Source: Bacillus gaemokensis (GTDB lineage: Bacteria; Bacillota; Bacilli; Bacillales; Bacillaceae_G). Taken from it: DNA of 64,000 bases. Numbering within the stretch: position 1 is the stretch's first letter; each line of letters starts with the position of its first letter. Shown in pieces: positions 55,009 through 64,000 of the stretch. The notes under the pieces were generated by a model. That model was not told the origin of the DNA. It made no database searches and saw only the letters and a program-made list of their open reading frames with translations. The stretch lies in contig NZ_LTAQ01000023.1 of NCBI RefSeq assembly GCF_001590835.1, positions 2,596-66,595 of the forward strand, written 5' to 3'. The position numbers and the translations under genes were made by a program.

Positions 55009-55899
55009 TTACTGCGGCAAAGCATCATACACATAAGGATCCTTCGGCTTTTCTATTTTTTCTACTTTACTTACTTTTACAAGTGGAAACAGCGTCCCTT
55101 TGTACGTCGTTTCATCTAATACCCCCGTTACTTTCACCCACGTCTCTTCTGGAAAAGTTTTCATTTCGTTTCCAGAAACAATCATCCCCCACACAGAGGC
55201 GTCTGCAATACAACATGTAATACCATAGCGTGCAACTACAATTTTATCCCCTTGGACTTCCTTATCATTATAAATAAATCCTGTGAATGTAATTTCTTTC
55301 CCTTTAAATCCAAGAACATCTTGACCAATTAAATTCATTGTTTGGATATAATTTTTATCATCCACTTGTATCTCCTTCTGCCCCATTATGCTTTTCTCCA
55401 ATTCTTTCTGTGACTGTTCTGATGCAGGAAGCTTTTGAATAGGCTCTTCTTCTTGATCAATTAATAGCTCTCGCCAATCCGAACTTGCTTGTTTCTCCTG
55501 CGTTCCTTGCTTTCCTACACTTTTTGCCTGTACACTCTGATTCATTCCCCGCTTCGATGCCAGACTCCCATCAATCGTTATGTTTGAAAATAAAAAGGCA
55601 CTAACTATCGGAAGAACGAAAAGAGCATATAAAAGAAACACCTTTATTCTTGATTTCGGTACTGAATGGTGACCACAACAATGACAATTATCTTCTTGTT
55701 CCCCACCATTTTTCCATACTTGCCAGCACCCAAGAAACAGTACTACTACAAAAGCTACATATGTAAACTTAGTCATTTTTGGTGCAATAAAGTGATCTAT
55801 ATTACCTGTTACAAGAAGTTTAAATAACAACATCGCCAATCCAATTAAAATAATACCTCGAATATAACGATGAAACGCCTTTTGTTCCTGGTTCCCCAT
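55009..55899 (-). CDS. ycgQ: YcgQ-like (TIGR03943 / DUF1980) membrane protein
   Basis: 296 residues. Three spans with a Cys/His cluster (DNCHCCGHHS) between spans two and three, and a C-terminal beta domain (KEITFTGFIYND ... ITCCIADASVWGMIV) typical of the family. It is normally paired with YcgR, as here (15-bp gap). The upstream Zur box and the metal-ligand-rich loop suggest a zinc-starvation function; molecular action unknown. Confidence 0.82.
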   Translation of the reverse strand: MGNQEQKAFHRYIRGIILIGLAMLLFKLLVTGNIDHFIAPKMTKFTYVAFVVVLFLGCWQVWKNGGEQEDNCHCCGHHSVPKSRIKVFLLYALFVLPIVSAFLFSNITIDGSLASKRGMNQSVQAKSVGKQGTQEKQASSDWRELLIDQEEEPIQKLPASEQSQKELEKSIMGQKEIQVDDKNYIQTMNLIGQDVLGFKGKEITFTGFIYNDKEVQGDKIVVARYGITCCIADASVWGMIVSGNEMKTFPEETWVKVTGVLDETTYKGTLFPLVKVSKVEKIEKPKDPYVYDALPQ

Positions 55900-55914
55900 C
55901 TTTCTTCCTCCTTA

Positions 55915-56889
55915 TTACATCGTTAACTGAACAACAATGTACACAGACAAAATCACAATCCCGATAAAAAAGAAGACGAATTTTTTTTGAAAATACGCAA
56001 ATAACATAAACGTATTTTTAAAATCAAGCATTGGACCAAATACAAGAAATGCTAAAAGTGCTTTTGGTGAAAAAATATGTCCAAAAGATGCAGCGATAAA
56101 AGCATCCGCGGCTGAACAAAGGGATAAAACGTAACCGAATCCCATCATAACAAATGGCGAAATCACTTCACTATGCGCTACTGCATCAAGAACATTCCGA
56201 TCTAAAAATGTTTGAAATAAACTTGCCAGACACGCACCAATTAATAAATATTTTCCTGTATCAAAAAACTCATCAACTGTATGACTTACAACATCTTTCC
56301 AACTCTTTTTTTGCTTGTCATGGGTAGAAACTGTTGCATCCTTCAAGACGTTTTTCCCACGATAGCAATAATACATAATTATTCCAATTAGTATCGCAAC
56401 AAGAACCGTTATACCAAAACGAGCATATACAACAGTGATATTTGTTTGAAATGCATAAAATGTTGATAAAAAAACAATTGGATTCATAATTGGAGCACTT
56501 ACTAAAATCACAATCCCGACATGAAGAGGCAATCCTTTTTGAATCAACCTTCTGACAATAGGTATGATGACACATTCACACATCGGAAATATAATCCCTG
56601 TGAATGCTGCAGGAATCATCGCCAAGATAGGAGATTTCGGCAATACCTTTTGAATCATATCTTCCGTAACAAATACTTGAATAATAGATGAGACGATAAC
56701 TCCTAGTAAAATAAACGGTACTGCTTCAAAGAAAATACTTAAAAAGATTGCGTTCACATTAAGCCATTCTTTTGGAATACTTTTTTGTAAATTTGCTAGA
56801 TTTGTAAAATCTACAAAGAATAATAAGAATAGAAAGATAGCAATAAGGAACGTACCCATTAATTCTTTTGAAATTCTATTAAAAACCAA
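55915..56889 (-). CDS. ycgR: YcgR-like permease (UPF0718/DUF318)
   Basis: 324 residues from TTG 56889 (GGAGG 8 nt upstream lies inside the longer frame, so ATG starts at 56904-56913 are unlikely). Eight spans. Family motifs: FEAVPFILLGVIVSS, FPMCECVIIPIVRR and SLCSAADAFIAASF with buried Cys. It is divergent from the COG0523 GTPase with Zur boxes between, first gene of a two-gene operon. Confidence 0.82.
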   Translation of the reverse strand: MVFNRISKELMGTFLIAIFLFLLFFVDFTNLANLQKSIPKEWLNVNAIFLSIFFEAVPFILLGVIVSSIIQVFVTEDMIQKVLPKSPILAMIPAAFTGIIFPMCECVIIPIVRRLIQKGLPLHVGIVILVSAPIMNPIVFLSTFYAFQTNITVVYARFGITVLVAILIGIIMYYCYRGKNVLKDATVSTHDKQKKSWKDVVSHTVDEFFDTGKYLLIGACLASLFQTFLDRNVLDAVAHSEVISPFVMMGFGYVLSLCSAADAFIAASFGHIFSPKALLAFLVFGPMLDFKNTFMLFAYFQKKFVFFFIGIVILSVYIVVQLTM

Positions 56890-56985
56890 ATTTCTCGCCT
56901 CCATTTTATTCATACTTAAACGTATGCTTGTCCCTTTTTTCTATGACACGATTCAAACATTTTTCTATACTCTATATCTACTCAC

Positions 56986-57006
56986 AAATCGTAATCATTA
57001 TGATTT
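56986..57006. promoter_or_regulatory. Zur box 1 (ycgR side)
   Basis: AAATCGTAATCATTATGATT(T), a 9-3-9 palindrome with one mismatch, matching the Bacillus Zur consensus. Confidence 0.85.
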
Positions 57007-57040
57007 ATTGTTGCATTTCTTTTTCTTGTCGTTTAATATA

Positions 57041-57061
57041 AAACGTAATGGTTACGATTTA
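57041..57061. promoter_or_regulatory. Zur box 2 (zagA side)
   Basis: AAACGTAATGGTTACGATTT(A), close to box 1 and overlapping the region just upstream of the GTPase ribosome site. Confidence 0.85.
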
Positions 57062-57078
57062 CGAAGGAGGAATATACA

Positions 57079-58266
57079 ATGAAAAGAGTACCTATTACTG
57101 TATTAAGTGGTTTTTTGGGGTCCGGAAAAACCACTTTATTAAATTATATTTTGGCAAATAAAGAAGGCTTGAAAGTAGCAGTCATTGTCAACGATATGAG
57201 CGAAGTAAATATCGACGCTACACTTGTGAAACAAGGGGGATTTTCCCGTACAGAAGAAAAGTTAGTAGAAATTCAAAACGGCTGCATTTGTTGCACACTT
57301 CGAGAAGATTTAATCATTGAAGTGAATCGTCTTGTAGAAGCGGGAGATATTGACTACATCGTCATTGAATCTTCCGGCATTAGTGAACCAATTCCCGTCG
57401 CACAAACATTTACCTATATGGACGAAGAGCTTAGCATTGATTTAACCAATAAATGTCGCCTTGATACAATGGTTACTGTAGTCGATGCAAACAGGTTTTG
57501 GGATGATTTTGCTGCTGGTGAAAGTTTACTAGATCGAAAGCAAGCAATTGATGAAACAGATACACGAGAAGTTATCGATCTACTAATTGATCAGATTGAA
57601 TTTGCAAATGTTATTCTTTTGAACAAAGTCGATTTACTAGAAAAAGAAGATGTTATGGAGCTCCATCGTCTATTACAAAAATTAAATTCTGGGGCGAAAA
57701 TCATTGAATCTTCATTTAGTCAAGTTCCACTAAACCAAATTTTAAATACACACTCATTTAACTATGATGAAGCTAGTCAATCAGCTGGTTGGATTCAAGA
57801 ATTAAATAGTGAACACCATACACCAGAAACAGAAGAATACGGAATCGGTTCATTTGTCTACCGTCGTAAGCACCCATTTCATCCAGTACGCCTTATGAAT
57901 TGGTTACAAAACTGGCCATTAGATGTAGTAAGGGCCAAGGGTTTTTTCTGGCTTGCATCTCGTAATCACATGATTGGCCTTCTCTCTCAAGCTGGTTCTT
58001 CTATCACCATTCAAGGAGCTGGCGAATGGATTGCTGTATTACCTAAAGCTGAGCAACAACAAATGATCATGGAAGAACCCGAAGTCTTAAAAAATTGGGA
58101 TGAGCAGTACGGGGACCGAATAACAGAACTAGTCTTTATTGGAGTTGAAATGAACCAGCCTTCCATCGAACAATCTTTAGATGCATGTCTACTAACGGAT
58201 GAAGAAATGGAGCTAGAATGGGATGATTTTGTTGATCCAATTCCCGCTTTTACCGTTGGATCATAA
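57079..58266 (+). CDS. zagA: COG0523 GTP-binding zinc metallochaperone (ZagA/YciC-like)
   Basis: 395 residues. G1 loop GFLGSGKTT (11-19), the metal motif C69-I-C71-C72 ([10 protein letters not shown]), ESSGISEP and the NKVD specificity loop (LLNKVDLL) are present; CobW C-terminal domain follows. In B. subtilis ZagA/YciC is made under Zur control in zinc starvation and delivers zinc to client enzymes such as FolE. Here it has its own Zur box. AGGAGG site at the ATG; terminator at 58305. Confidence 0.9.
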   Translation: MKRVPITVLSGFLGSGKTTLLNYILANKEGLKVAVIVNDMSEVNIDATLVKQGGFSRTEEKLVEIQNGCICCTLREDLIIEVNRLVEAGDIDYIVIESSGISEPIPVAQTFTYMDEELSIDLTNKCRLDTMVTVVDANRFWDDFAAGESLLDRKQAIDETDTREVIDLLIDQIEFANVILLNKVDLLEKEDVMELHRLLQKLNSGAKIIESSFSQVPLNQILNTHSFNYDEASQSAGWIQELNSEHHTPETEEYGIGSFVYRRKHPFHPVRLMNWLQNWPLDVVRAKGFFWLASRNHMIGLLSQAGSSITIQGAGEWIAVLPKAEQQQMIMEEPEVLKNWDEQYGDRITELVFIGVEMNQPSIEQSLDACLLTDEEMELEWDDFVDPIPAFTVGS

Positions 58267-58304
58267 TGCAGGGTTTACAAAATTATTAATTATAGAGTGA
58301 TTTC

Positions 58305-58349
58305 GAAAACAAGCTGGCTTCCCCAAAAGGTTACCCAGCTTGTTTTTGT
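58305..58349. terminator. Terminator between zagA and a convergent small gene
   Basis: AAAACAAGCTGG / CCAGCTTGTTTT perfect 12-bp stem with a 16-nt loop, T-run after it. Confidence 0.88.
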
Positions 58350-58667
58350 TTATAATTTAGATTTGTTAGGTTTATTTATTACATTCCCCCATATAAGAAG
58401 TACAATTGTACTGATAACTACGAAAATTCCATAACCAATCCCCGCAGCGTCACCAATTGCTTCTAATCCAAATGGTAACAGAGCCGTAGTAATTCCGATT
58501 ACATAAGAAAATATCCCTGATATTTTTGCAAGTTTCTCTTTATCCCCTACAAATGTTTCTTCTTGATATCCTGCAATCAGAAATAACCGCTTTTTTATAT
58601 GAATTTGGTATCCCAGAATGATTATTAACATCCCTACAAAAAAACAGATTATAAATCCACCAATCAT
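58350..58667 (-). CDS. DUF3784-like small membrane protein
   Basis: 105 residues with three spans; IAGYQEETFVGDKEKLAKISGIFSYVIG between spans 1 and 2 is typical of the family. Function unknown. AAAGGGGGG site at the ATG. Convergent with the GTPase gene. Confidence 0.75.
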   Translation of the reverse strand: MIGGFIICFFVGMLIIILGYQIHIKKRLFLIAGYQEETFVGDKEKLAKISGIFSYVIGITTALLPFGLEAIGDAAGIGYGIFVVISTIVLLIWGNVINKPNKSKL

Positions 58668-58824
58668 CCAATCCCCCCTTTACAATATTTTACCATAATC
58701 ATACCTATAACTTGCCTACCTTTAATATTAAAAAATTCTGTTTATTTTTAGCGTTACTCGTGATATATTACATATTGTATTCAATATTTCAATTAGGTTT
58801 TCTTCTTGAAAGGAGGATCCTGCT

Positions 58825-59787
58825 ATGGATTCAGGAAGATTAAAAGGCATTATAATGGTTATTACCGGTGCTAGTTTATGGGGCTTATCTGGAACTGCTG
58901 CACAACAACTTTTTCAACAAGAAAATGTTTCTGCAGAATGGTTAGTAACCATTCGCTTGCTTATATCCGGAAGTATTTTGCTTGTATTCTCCTCGTTTAG
59001 CAATAAAAAAGGGGAGATATTCGGTATTTGGCAACATAAATCAGATGCTAATAAAATGATTTTATTTGGCTTATTAGGCATGCTCGCTGTACAGTACACC
59101 TACTTTGCTTCTATTAAAGAAGGAAATGCTGCTGTCGCAACATTATTACAATATTTAGCACCCATATTCATAACCATATATCTTATCTTCAAATGGAATA
59201 TTCGTCCTACTAAAATCGATTTCATTTCAATTGCTCTCTCCTTAATCGGGACCTTTTTCTTACTAACAAACGGCTCTGTTAATAATTTAGCTGTTTCTAC
59301 ACCAGCTATCATTTGGGGAGTTTTATCTGGTTTATCACTTGCATTCTATAGCCTATATTCAAAAGAGTTATTAGAAAAATGGTCTTCAGCTGTCATCGTT
59401 GGTTGGGGGATGATTATTGGGGGGATTGGTGTAACCGTCTTACACTTTTTCTCTACGAACGAATTCATCTTATTATCTGGTATGAAATATTTACAACCAA
59501 ATAATCTGTTCCTCATTGCATTCGTTGTGATTTTCGGAACATTGATTGCATTCTATTTATATTTAGACAGCATACGGTACCTTACACCGAAAGAGACTAC
59601 GCTATTTGGTTGTACAGAGCCACTTGCAGCTATCATTTCTTCCATTCTCATCTTGCATGTTCCATTCCAATCGTTCCAATTACTAGGCGCTCTTTGCGTT
59701 ATTGTCATGGTACTTGTACTAAGTCAAAAACCCGATGAAGGAAAACCTAAATTACGACTTGTCGATACGAAAAAACAAAACATTTAG
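58825..59787 (+). CDS. EamA/DMT-family transporter
   Basis: 320 residues with ten spans arranged as two EamA repeats (VITGASLWGLSGTAAQQLF and IIWGVLSGLSLAFYSLYSKELL). Substrate class is amino acids or other metabolites, exported or imported by proton exchange. The GntR regulator begins 19 bp downstream in the same direction, so the two are co-transcribed and probably functionally linked. Confidence 0.87.
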   Translation: MDSGRLKGIIMVITGASLWGLSGTAAQQLFQQENVSAEWLVTIRLLISGSILLVFSSFSNKKGEIFGIWQHKSDANKMILFGLLGMLAVQYTYFASIKEGNAAVATLLQYLAPIFITIYLIFKWNIRPTKIDFISIALSLIGTFFLLTNGSVNNLAVSTPAIIWGVLSGLSLAFYSLYSKELLEKWSSAVIVGWGMIIGGIGVTVLHFFSTNEFILLSGMKYLQPNNLFLIAFVVIFGTLIAFYLYLDSIRYLTPKETTLFGCTEPLAAIISSILILHVPFQSFQLLGALCVIVMVLVLSQKPDEGKPKLRLVDTKKQNI

Positions 59788-59806
59788 TAAAAGGAGCTAA
59801 TTGATT

Positions 59807-60478
59807 ATGCCTATCCCTCAAAACTATACAAAACAGGAAAGAGTATCTGCTAAATCACTCGTCTTAACTCAATTACAAGATTGGATTATTGAAGGTGTTT
59901 TACAGCCTGATGAAAAAATTAATGACGGAGAACTAGCTGAAGCTTTAGGTGTAAGCAGAACACCCGTTAGAGAAGCACTACAAGTGTTAGAGCTTTCCGG
60001 ACTTGTGGAAATGGTTCCAGGACAAAAAACAAAAATTTCCCCTATCAAATTAGAAGATGTACCTGTCATTTATGAAACGATTGCTGGTCTTCATACGATT
60101 GTTGGAAAGCAAGCAATTCATCAAATAAACGAAGCTGAACTTATACAGCTTTCTGAAATCAACGATGCTTTTAAGAATGCTATAGATGAAAAAAATTCAA
60201 AACAAGTATTGAACTTAGACATACAATTTCATAGTGCGATTGTATCCATTGCTAAAAATACATACATCGAGCCTTTCCTAGCGAACATTCAGCTTCATGT
60301 ATTACGTCTTGAATATCTCTTTTTCCAAAACTTTATTCCTGCACGTAAATCTATTGAAGAACACAATTTAATCATTCAAGCATTAAAAGAACAAGATGCA
60401 ATACAAATCGAAAAAATAATGTCGCAAAACTGGTTGCGACCAATGAAAGAAATACAAAAAATGATCTCCATGAAATAA
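59807..60478 (+). CDS. GntR-family (FCD) transcriptional regulator
   Basis: 223 residues from ATG 59807 (AAGGAG upstream; a TTG two codons earlier is possible). The winged helix has DGELAEALGVSRTPVREALQVLELSGLVEM, and the C-terminal FCD all-helical domain (DIQFHSAIVSIAKNTYIEPFL) binds a small acid-like ligand and usually a metal. It probably regulates its own operon with the EamA transporter. Terminator at 60485. Confidence 0.87.
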   Translation: MPIPQNYTKQERVSAKSLVLTQLQDWIIEGVLQPDEKINDGELAEALGVSRTPVREALQVLELSGLVEMVPGQKTKISPIKLEDVPVIYETIAGLHTIVGKQAIHQINEAELIQLSEINDAFKNAIDEKNSKQVLNLDIQFHSAIVSIAKNTYIEPFLANIQLHVLRLEYLFFQNFIPARKSIEEHNLIIQALKEQDAIQIEKIMSQNWLRPMKEIQKMISMK

Positions 60479-60484
60479 TTAAAA

Positions 60485-60520
60485 GAGCCGTTTACATTTT
60501 CTCCAACGTAAACGGCCCTT
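60485..60520 (+). terminator. Terminator after the GntR gene
   Basis: GCCGTTTAC / GTAAACGGC stem extended by flanking bases; poor T-tail but clear hairpin. It may also serve the convergent fbpA-like gene. Confidence 0.7.
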
Positions 60521-60539
60521 CATTTACAATTCTATATGA

Positions 60540-60710
60540 CTATGCTCGAACTTCGGCATATTTCTCAATGTCACTATACTCTTTTTCTAGTTCCTCTAAG
60601 GAAAGCTCGTATAATTGTCGATCGAGAACTTTAAACACCCCTGCCCCAATTAGCTTATCAATTAACTGCCTCTTACGATTTTCAACAGCAAAACGGAGTT
60701 GACTACGCAT
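60540..60710 (-). CDS. fbpA: Fur-regulated basic protein, FbpA-like
   Basis: 56 residues: MRSQLRFAVENRKRQLIDKL start, then LIGAGVFK and YELSLEELEKEY. This fits the FbpA family known from B. subtilis, small proteins made under iron starvation that help the FsrA iron-sparing response. A GAAAGGAG site lies 10 nt before the ATG, and a Fur-type box lies at 60739-60761. Confidence 0.8.
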   Translation of the reverse strand: MRSQLRFAVENRKRQLIDKLIGAGVFKVLDRQLYELSLEELEKEYSDIEKYAEVRA

Positions 60711-60738
60711 CTTTTACAAAAACTCCTTTCTACACCAA

Positions 60739-60761
60739 TTGAAAATGATAATCTTTTTCAA
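60739..60761. promoter_or_regulatory. Fur box upstream of the fbpA-like gene
   Basis: TTGAAAATGATAATCTTTTTCAA contains TGATAATC with flanking inverted TTGAAAA / TTTTCAA, close to the Fur 7-1-7 consensus. Confidence 0.78.
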
Positions 60762-60903
60762 TTACCACCTTGATTATAAAAGATGATTCTTTATAAGTAA
60801 AGTAATCTGATGAAATATTTACCTTACAAACTGTTTGTGGCCACATTATATATATGTATGTTTCACAAGAAGGTTTATGACACCTTTTATCATCTTTTTT
60901 CTT

Positions 60904-61810
60904 TCATACTTTGCAAGCTATTTCTGTATGATTAAATTCCCCTGCTACTTCCACTTGAATTGTGACATGTTCTACATGAAATCTTTCCTTCAACAAGTTC
61001 GTCGCTTCTGCTAATACCTTCTGTGTCTCCTCAACTTTCTCTATAACAAGATGACAAGTTAAAACTTAAAAATCTGATGTAACCGACCATATGTGTAGAT
61101 CATGTACCTCTTTTACAGTTACAATGTTTAATAATGTATCCCTTACTTGTTCTACATTAAGGTGTTGCGACGCTCCTTCCATCAAAACATGAACTGTATC
61201 ACGGGTTACCCGCCAGCCACTTATAATGACTAGTATGGACACAAGGATGCTTGCAATTGGATCAGCGGCCGTCCATCCAAATAACATAATCAAAATTGCT
61301 GCAACAATCACTCCAACTGAACCCAACAAATCCCCTAATACATGTAAAAAGGCGCTTCGCACATTTAGATTTTCTTTCACATCTCCGCCTCGCATTAAAA
61401 TCCATGCTGATGTGATATTAATAAACAAACCAAGAACAGCAATGATTAACATCCCATTACTAGCAATCTCTACCGGTTCCTGAAAACGGCGAATCGCTTC
61501 GATAAAAATGTATATCGAAATAACTATTAGAACAACACCATTACACAATGCAGCTAACATTTCAATTCGCTTATATCCATATGTTTTTTCTTTCTATAGT
61601 AGGCTTTTTTTCTCCGAGCTTAAAAGCCAGTAAACTTAAAGCAAGAGATACCGCGTCACTTAGCATATGCCCTGCATCTGATAACAGCGCTAAACTATTC
61701 GTTACAAATCCGCCAATAACTTCGGCAATCATAAAACTTGTAGTTAATATGAAAGCAATCATTAGCGCTTTTTTATTTTGTGAATGACCATGATTATGTG
61801 AATGTCCCAT
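60904..61810 (-). pseudogene. Cation diffusion facilitator (CzcD/ZitB-like), frameshifted and with an in-frame stop
   Basis: Start at ATG 61810 (His-rich MGHSHNHGHSQ). The first ~73 codons cover TM1-TM2 (LALLSDAGHMLSDAVSL, metal site HxxxD). A frameshift at a run of A (~61588-61593) ends that frame; the next frame resumes at TYGYKRIEML and covers TM3-TM6 (SAFLHVLGDLLGSVGV). It stops at an in-frame TAA after TSDF (61066), beyond which ~50 more in-frame codons (CHLVIE ... FHVEHVTIQVE) reach the real end at 60904. Two lesions make loss of function likely. Confidence 0.85.
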
Positions 61811-62009
61811 ATGAATACCCCTTTGAAATTGATTCCTGTATTCTATTATGTGACAAACCTTTCCAATTCATCCTTTCTCATTCCTTTACACACATACATC
61901 ACGATTCATTCCTTTACTCATACACTCTTCGTTGTTTCTAACTCCAGTTCCTTTTTTCTCAACAAAAAACAAGACTACTTCTTTTTCTTTCTCATATCGT
62001 TTAATAATG

Positions 62010-62053
62010 TAAAAAAACAACAGGACTGTCCTACGTAAATAAGACAGTCCTTA
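62010..62053 (-). terminator. Terminator of the sigma / anti-sigma operon
   Basis: AGGACTGTC / GACAGTCCT 9-bp stem with a T-run (TTTTTTT) on the minus strand at the far side. Confidence 0.8.
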
Positions 62054-62059
62054 CATCTG

Positions 62060-63208
62060 TTATTTCTTCAAATCAATAATGATATCATCTAAAACAATAT
62101 CTTTATTTTTCCCTTCTCGTTTAGGCACTTCAATCTTCTTCTCTTTTCCGCCACTCATTTCTACACCGCCATAGTTCTCAGGTGTGCGAATTCGCAAATT
62201 AACATGCGGAGTCACAATCAGTTTCGTTGCATTTTCATTCAGCTTTTGGAACGTTGTACTCCAGTGACTTTTATATGGCTCTGCAGCCGTACTTGTTCCT
62301 CCATTTCCTTCACCTGCATAATGATTACCTAAATCATCTTTAATTTCTAATTCAACATCCGCATCATCCCATTCCTTCCTTGTATCTTTAGAAACTTCTT
62401 GATTGTAGTAAAGAATAAATGACATAGGTGTCACTGCGATTTTTTCCATATTTACTTTTACGCCATCTTTTTCTGAACTCCCACTAATCGATTGTTCTTT
62501 ACTATTCGACGCCTTTAGAGTAAGAGCGAAGTTCCAATTCCCTTTTATCTCTTCTTGCTTTTCTAGAGTTCTTATACTTCGTATATCCCATTCAATATTT
62601 ACCTTATCTTCTTTACTGTTAGTAATATTACTTGCAGTAACTAAACCTACATACTTTCCTTTATCAACCTTGGAAATTTTATTCCTTCCGGATATCCCCT
62701 CCGCACCTTTTATGTTTAGAAAATCAAAAGTACTAGGATTTTCACCTAAATCCTGGTCACTTTCTATAGAATAGGTTAAAGACACTGTTTTCCCATCAAA
62801 AACCGCATCATTTATCGTAACTTTAATTCCTTTACTTTCTTTTGTCATATTTATTTCTGTAGCATGTTTCTTATACTCATAATGAAGCCCAGTTCTTCCA
62901 GCCGTATTAACTTGTGCATTATCATAAACACCCGTTCTACCATTATCTAAAAATCGAAAAATATCCCCTACTATCGGAAGACTGCCAGCGTAAGTAGGAA
63001 ACCCTATCCCAAGTGTTGCGACTGATAACCCTACTAAAACGGATGCAACAGCAATCCTCTTTTTCCAGTTCCTTGTCTTTTTCTTTTTATGGATAGCTTG
63101 TTTCAAATTACGTTTCACTTTTTCCTTTTCAAACTCAGAGGCTTCTATTTCCTCAAATCCTTTTTCATCTATTTCAATATCATTTAATAACTCATAAACA
63201 TCCTTCAT
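62060..63208 (-). CDS. DUF4179-domain anti-sigma-like membrane protein
   Basis: 382 residues. A cytoplasmic N-terminus (~70 residues) would bind the sigma factor; one span (IAVASVLVGLSVATLGIGF) follows, then a DUF4179 region and a long extracytoplasmic beta domain (DUF5643-like). This architecture is common for Bacillus ECF partners (RsiV-like operon layout). It overlaps the sigma gene by 4 bp. AGGAGG site at the ATG. Confidence 0.82.
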   Translation of the reverse strand: MKDVYELLNDIEIDEKGFEEIEASEFEKEKVKRNLKQAIHKKKKTRNWKKRIAVASVLVGLSVATLGIGFPTYAGSLPIVGDIFRFLDNGRTGVYDNAQVNTAGRTGLHYEYKKHATEINMTKESKGIKVTINDAVFDGKTVSLTYSIESDQDLGENPSTFDFLNIKGAEGISGRNKISKVDKGKYVGLVTASNITNSKEDKVNIEWDIRSIRTLEKQEEIKGNWNFALTLKASNSKEQSISGSSEKDGVKVNMEKIAVTPMSFILYYNQEVSKDTRKEWDDADVELEIKDDLGNHYAGEGNGGTSTAAEPYKSHWSTTFQKLNENATKLIVTPHVNLRIRTPENYGGVEMSGGKEKKIEVPKREGKNKDIVLDDIIIDLKK

Positions 63209-63771
63209 ATTACACTACCTCCTAAACTAAGATTCGTAGCATTTTTTTGTAATTTCTTTTTCCCCCTATAAATCCGATTATCTATTGCTGCCCGAGTTAA
63301 ATCTAATTTTTCTCCTATCTCTTCCGTCTTTAAACCTAGAAGAAACTTCATGATAAAAATCTTTTGGTCCACAGGCTCTAATTCATGAATAAGCTTCATA
63401 AGTTCATCTCTATCTTCCATTACAATTAATTCATCTTCTGCCGATTTCCCTGTATTTAAATCCACTTCATCTGAAGTAATCTCGACTTTCTTATTTGCTT
63501 TTCTGTAGTAATCAATTGCTTTGAACTTAGCAATCGCTGCAATCCATTTTTTAAAGTCATCTGGATTCCCATGAAACTTATTCGCATTATTCCAAACTGA
63601 CAGAAAAACATCATTGATACATTCCTCTATAAGCCCATCGTTTTTAAGTGGAATAAGAACCTTATGCGTTATCCCCTTTATTAATGGCAAATATGTATCG
63701 ACAATAAACTCTAACGCATCTTCTTTTTGCCGCTGCAGCCTTTTTATAAAATTTTTCTCATTTGATTTCAT
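63205..63771 (-). CDS. ECF RNA polymerase sigma factor
   Basis: 188 residues. Sigma2 (EECINDVFLSVWNNANKF, WIAAIAKFKAIDYYRK) and sigma4 (LEPVDQKIFIMKFLLGLKTEEIGEKLDLTRAAIDNRIYRGKKKL) are clear. First gene of a two-gene unit with a DUF4179 anti-sigma partner. AAGGGGA site before the ATG. No sequence is visible beyond 64000, and 63772-64000 contains no recognised gene. Confidence 0.88.
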   Translation of the reverse strand: MKSNEKNFIKRLQRQKEDALEFIVDTYLPLIKGITHKVLIPLKNDGLIEECINDVFLSVWNNANKFHGNPDDFKKWIAAIAKFKAIDYYRKANKKVEITSDEVDLNTGKSAEDELIVMEDRDELMKLIHELEPVDQKIFIMKFLLGLKTEEIGEKLDLTRAAIDNRIYRGKKKLQKNATNLSLGGSVI

Positions 63772-64000
63772 TTCACAGTTCCCCTTATTTTGTCGTAAAA
63801 GCTTTTACACTTTATATAACGTACAAGAAAAATTTTTCTCTCATATTTCAAACATTTTTATTTCATAAAGGGAAATTCCCATCTAAAAATGAACAATCAA
63901 TTCAATGGTACAATTTTCATTTTTTCTCCCCTAATTGTCTCATACAAATATTAATGCGGAAGAAAATTTTCTCAAGTCTATATTTTATTTCACATAGTAT

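Noticed and set aside
61226-61483. Plus-strand frame opposite the CDF gene
   Set aside because: Reverse-complement shadow of a transporter; composition is Thr/Ile/Asn rich, with no start signal.
1-64000. CRISPR array, tRNA or rRNA genes, prophage
   Set aside because: No regularly spaced repeats, no cloverleaf-like runs ending in CCA and no phage structural genes were seen while reading both strands.

Overview
This window looks like chromosome from the Bacillus cereus group (B. cereus / B. thuringiensis type). The evidence is low GC content, AGGAGG-type ribosome binding sites, IS231-family elements with an 11-bp target duplication, a bcr1-type repeat with TTTAT target duplications, a T-box asnA, a c-di-AMP riboswitch in front of kdpA, Zur and Fur boxes, and many group-typical proteins. 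No rRNA, tRNA, prophage or CRISPR array was seen.

Layout. 1-12.5 kb is an accessory, insertion-rich stretch: a broken IS231 transposase at the left edge, a four-gene operon (two isochorismatase-like hydrolases, an ABM-domain membrane protein and an amidohydrolase), ltrA, a TnpB relic, a TetR/MFS efflux pair with three matching operators, an MhqR-like operator, an alpha/beta hydrolase, then an intact-looking IS231 and a 129-bp element with IS231-like ends. 12.5-31.3 kb is mostly core: asnA with its T-box, a SWIM/SNF2 helicase, a LysE exporter, a GlnK/GlnL-like two-component pair next to malic enzyme, aspartase and a dicarboxylate symporter, a second UMP kinase behind a leader peptide and attenuator, a uridine-kinase-like protein, a GNAT, a phospholipase D protein, and a two-component pair whose kinase is broken.

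31.4-34.5 kb holds an ECF sigma / anti-sigma / membrane-protein operon. 34.6-42 kb holds a broken small gene, a DUF445 protein, kdpA without kdpB or kdpC but with its c-di-AMP riboswitch, and a BlaI / M56-peptidase pair beside a ccdA - TlpA-like - Lgt-like operon; both units carry the same 19-bp operator. 42-54 kb carries peptidase E, a MATE pump, a GIY-YIG gene split by a bcr1 element, a DUF2087 regulator, a glycosyltransferase, fumarase, NhaC and an ABC-2 transporter. 54-62 kb is metal-themed: a YcgQ/YcgR pair divergent from a COG0523 zinc GTPase with two Zur boxes between them, an FbpA-like peptide with a Fur box, and a broken cation diffusion facilitator. The window ends with a second ECF sigma / DUF4179 anti-sigma pair.

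How genes work together. The 18.4-25.3 kb cluster forms a C4-dicarboxylate/aspartate unit: symporter, aspartase (aspartate to fumarate), malic enzyme (malate to pyruvate), and a sensor/regulator pair. A TTTTGT-N4-TTTTGT direct repeat and a cre-like site lie upstream of the symporter. fumC at 49-50 kb supplies the fumarate-to-malate step. Several loci show gene loss (kdpBC, kinase C-terminus, CDF transporter, GIY-YIG gene, small gene at 34.7 kb), so this strain has shed or remodelled accessory functions here.
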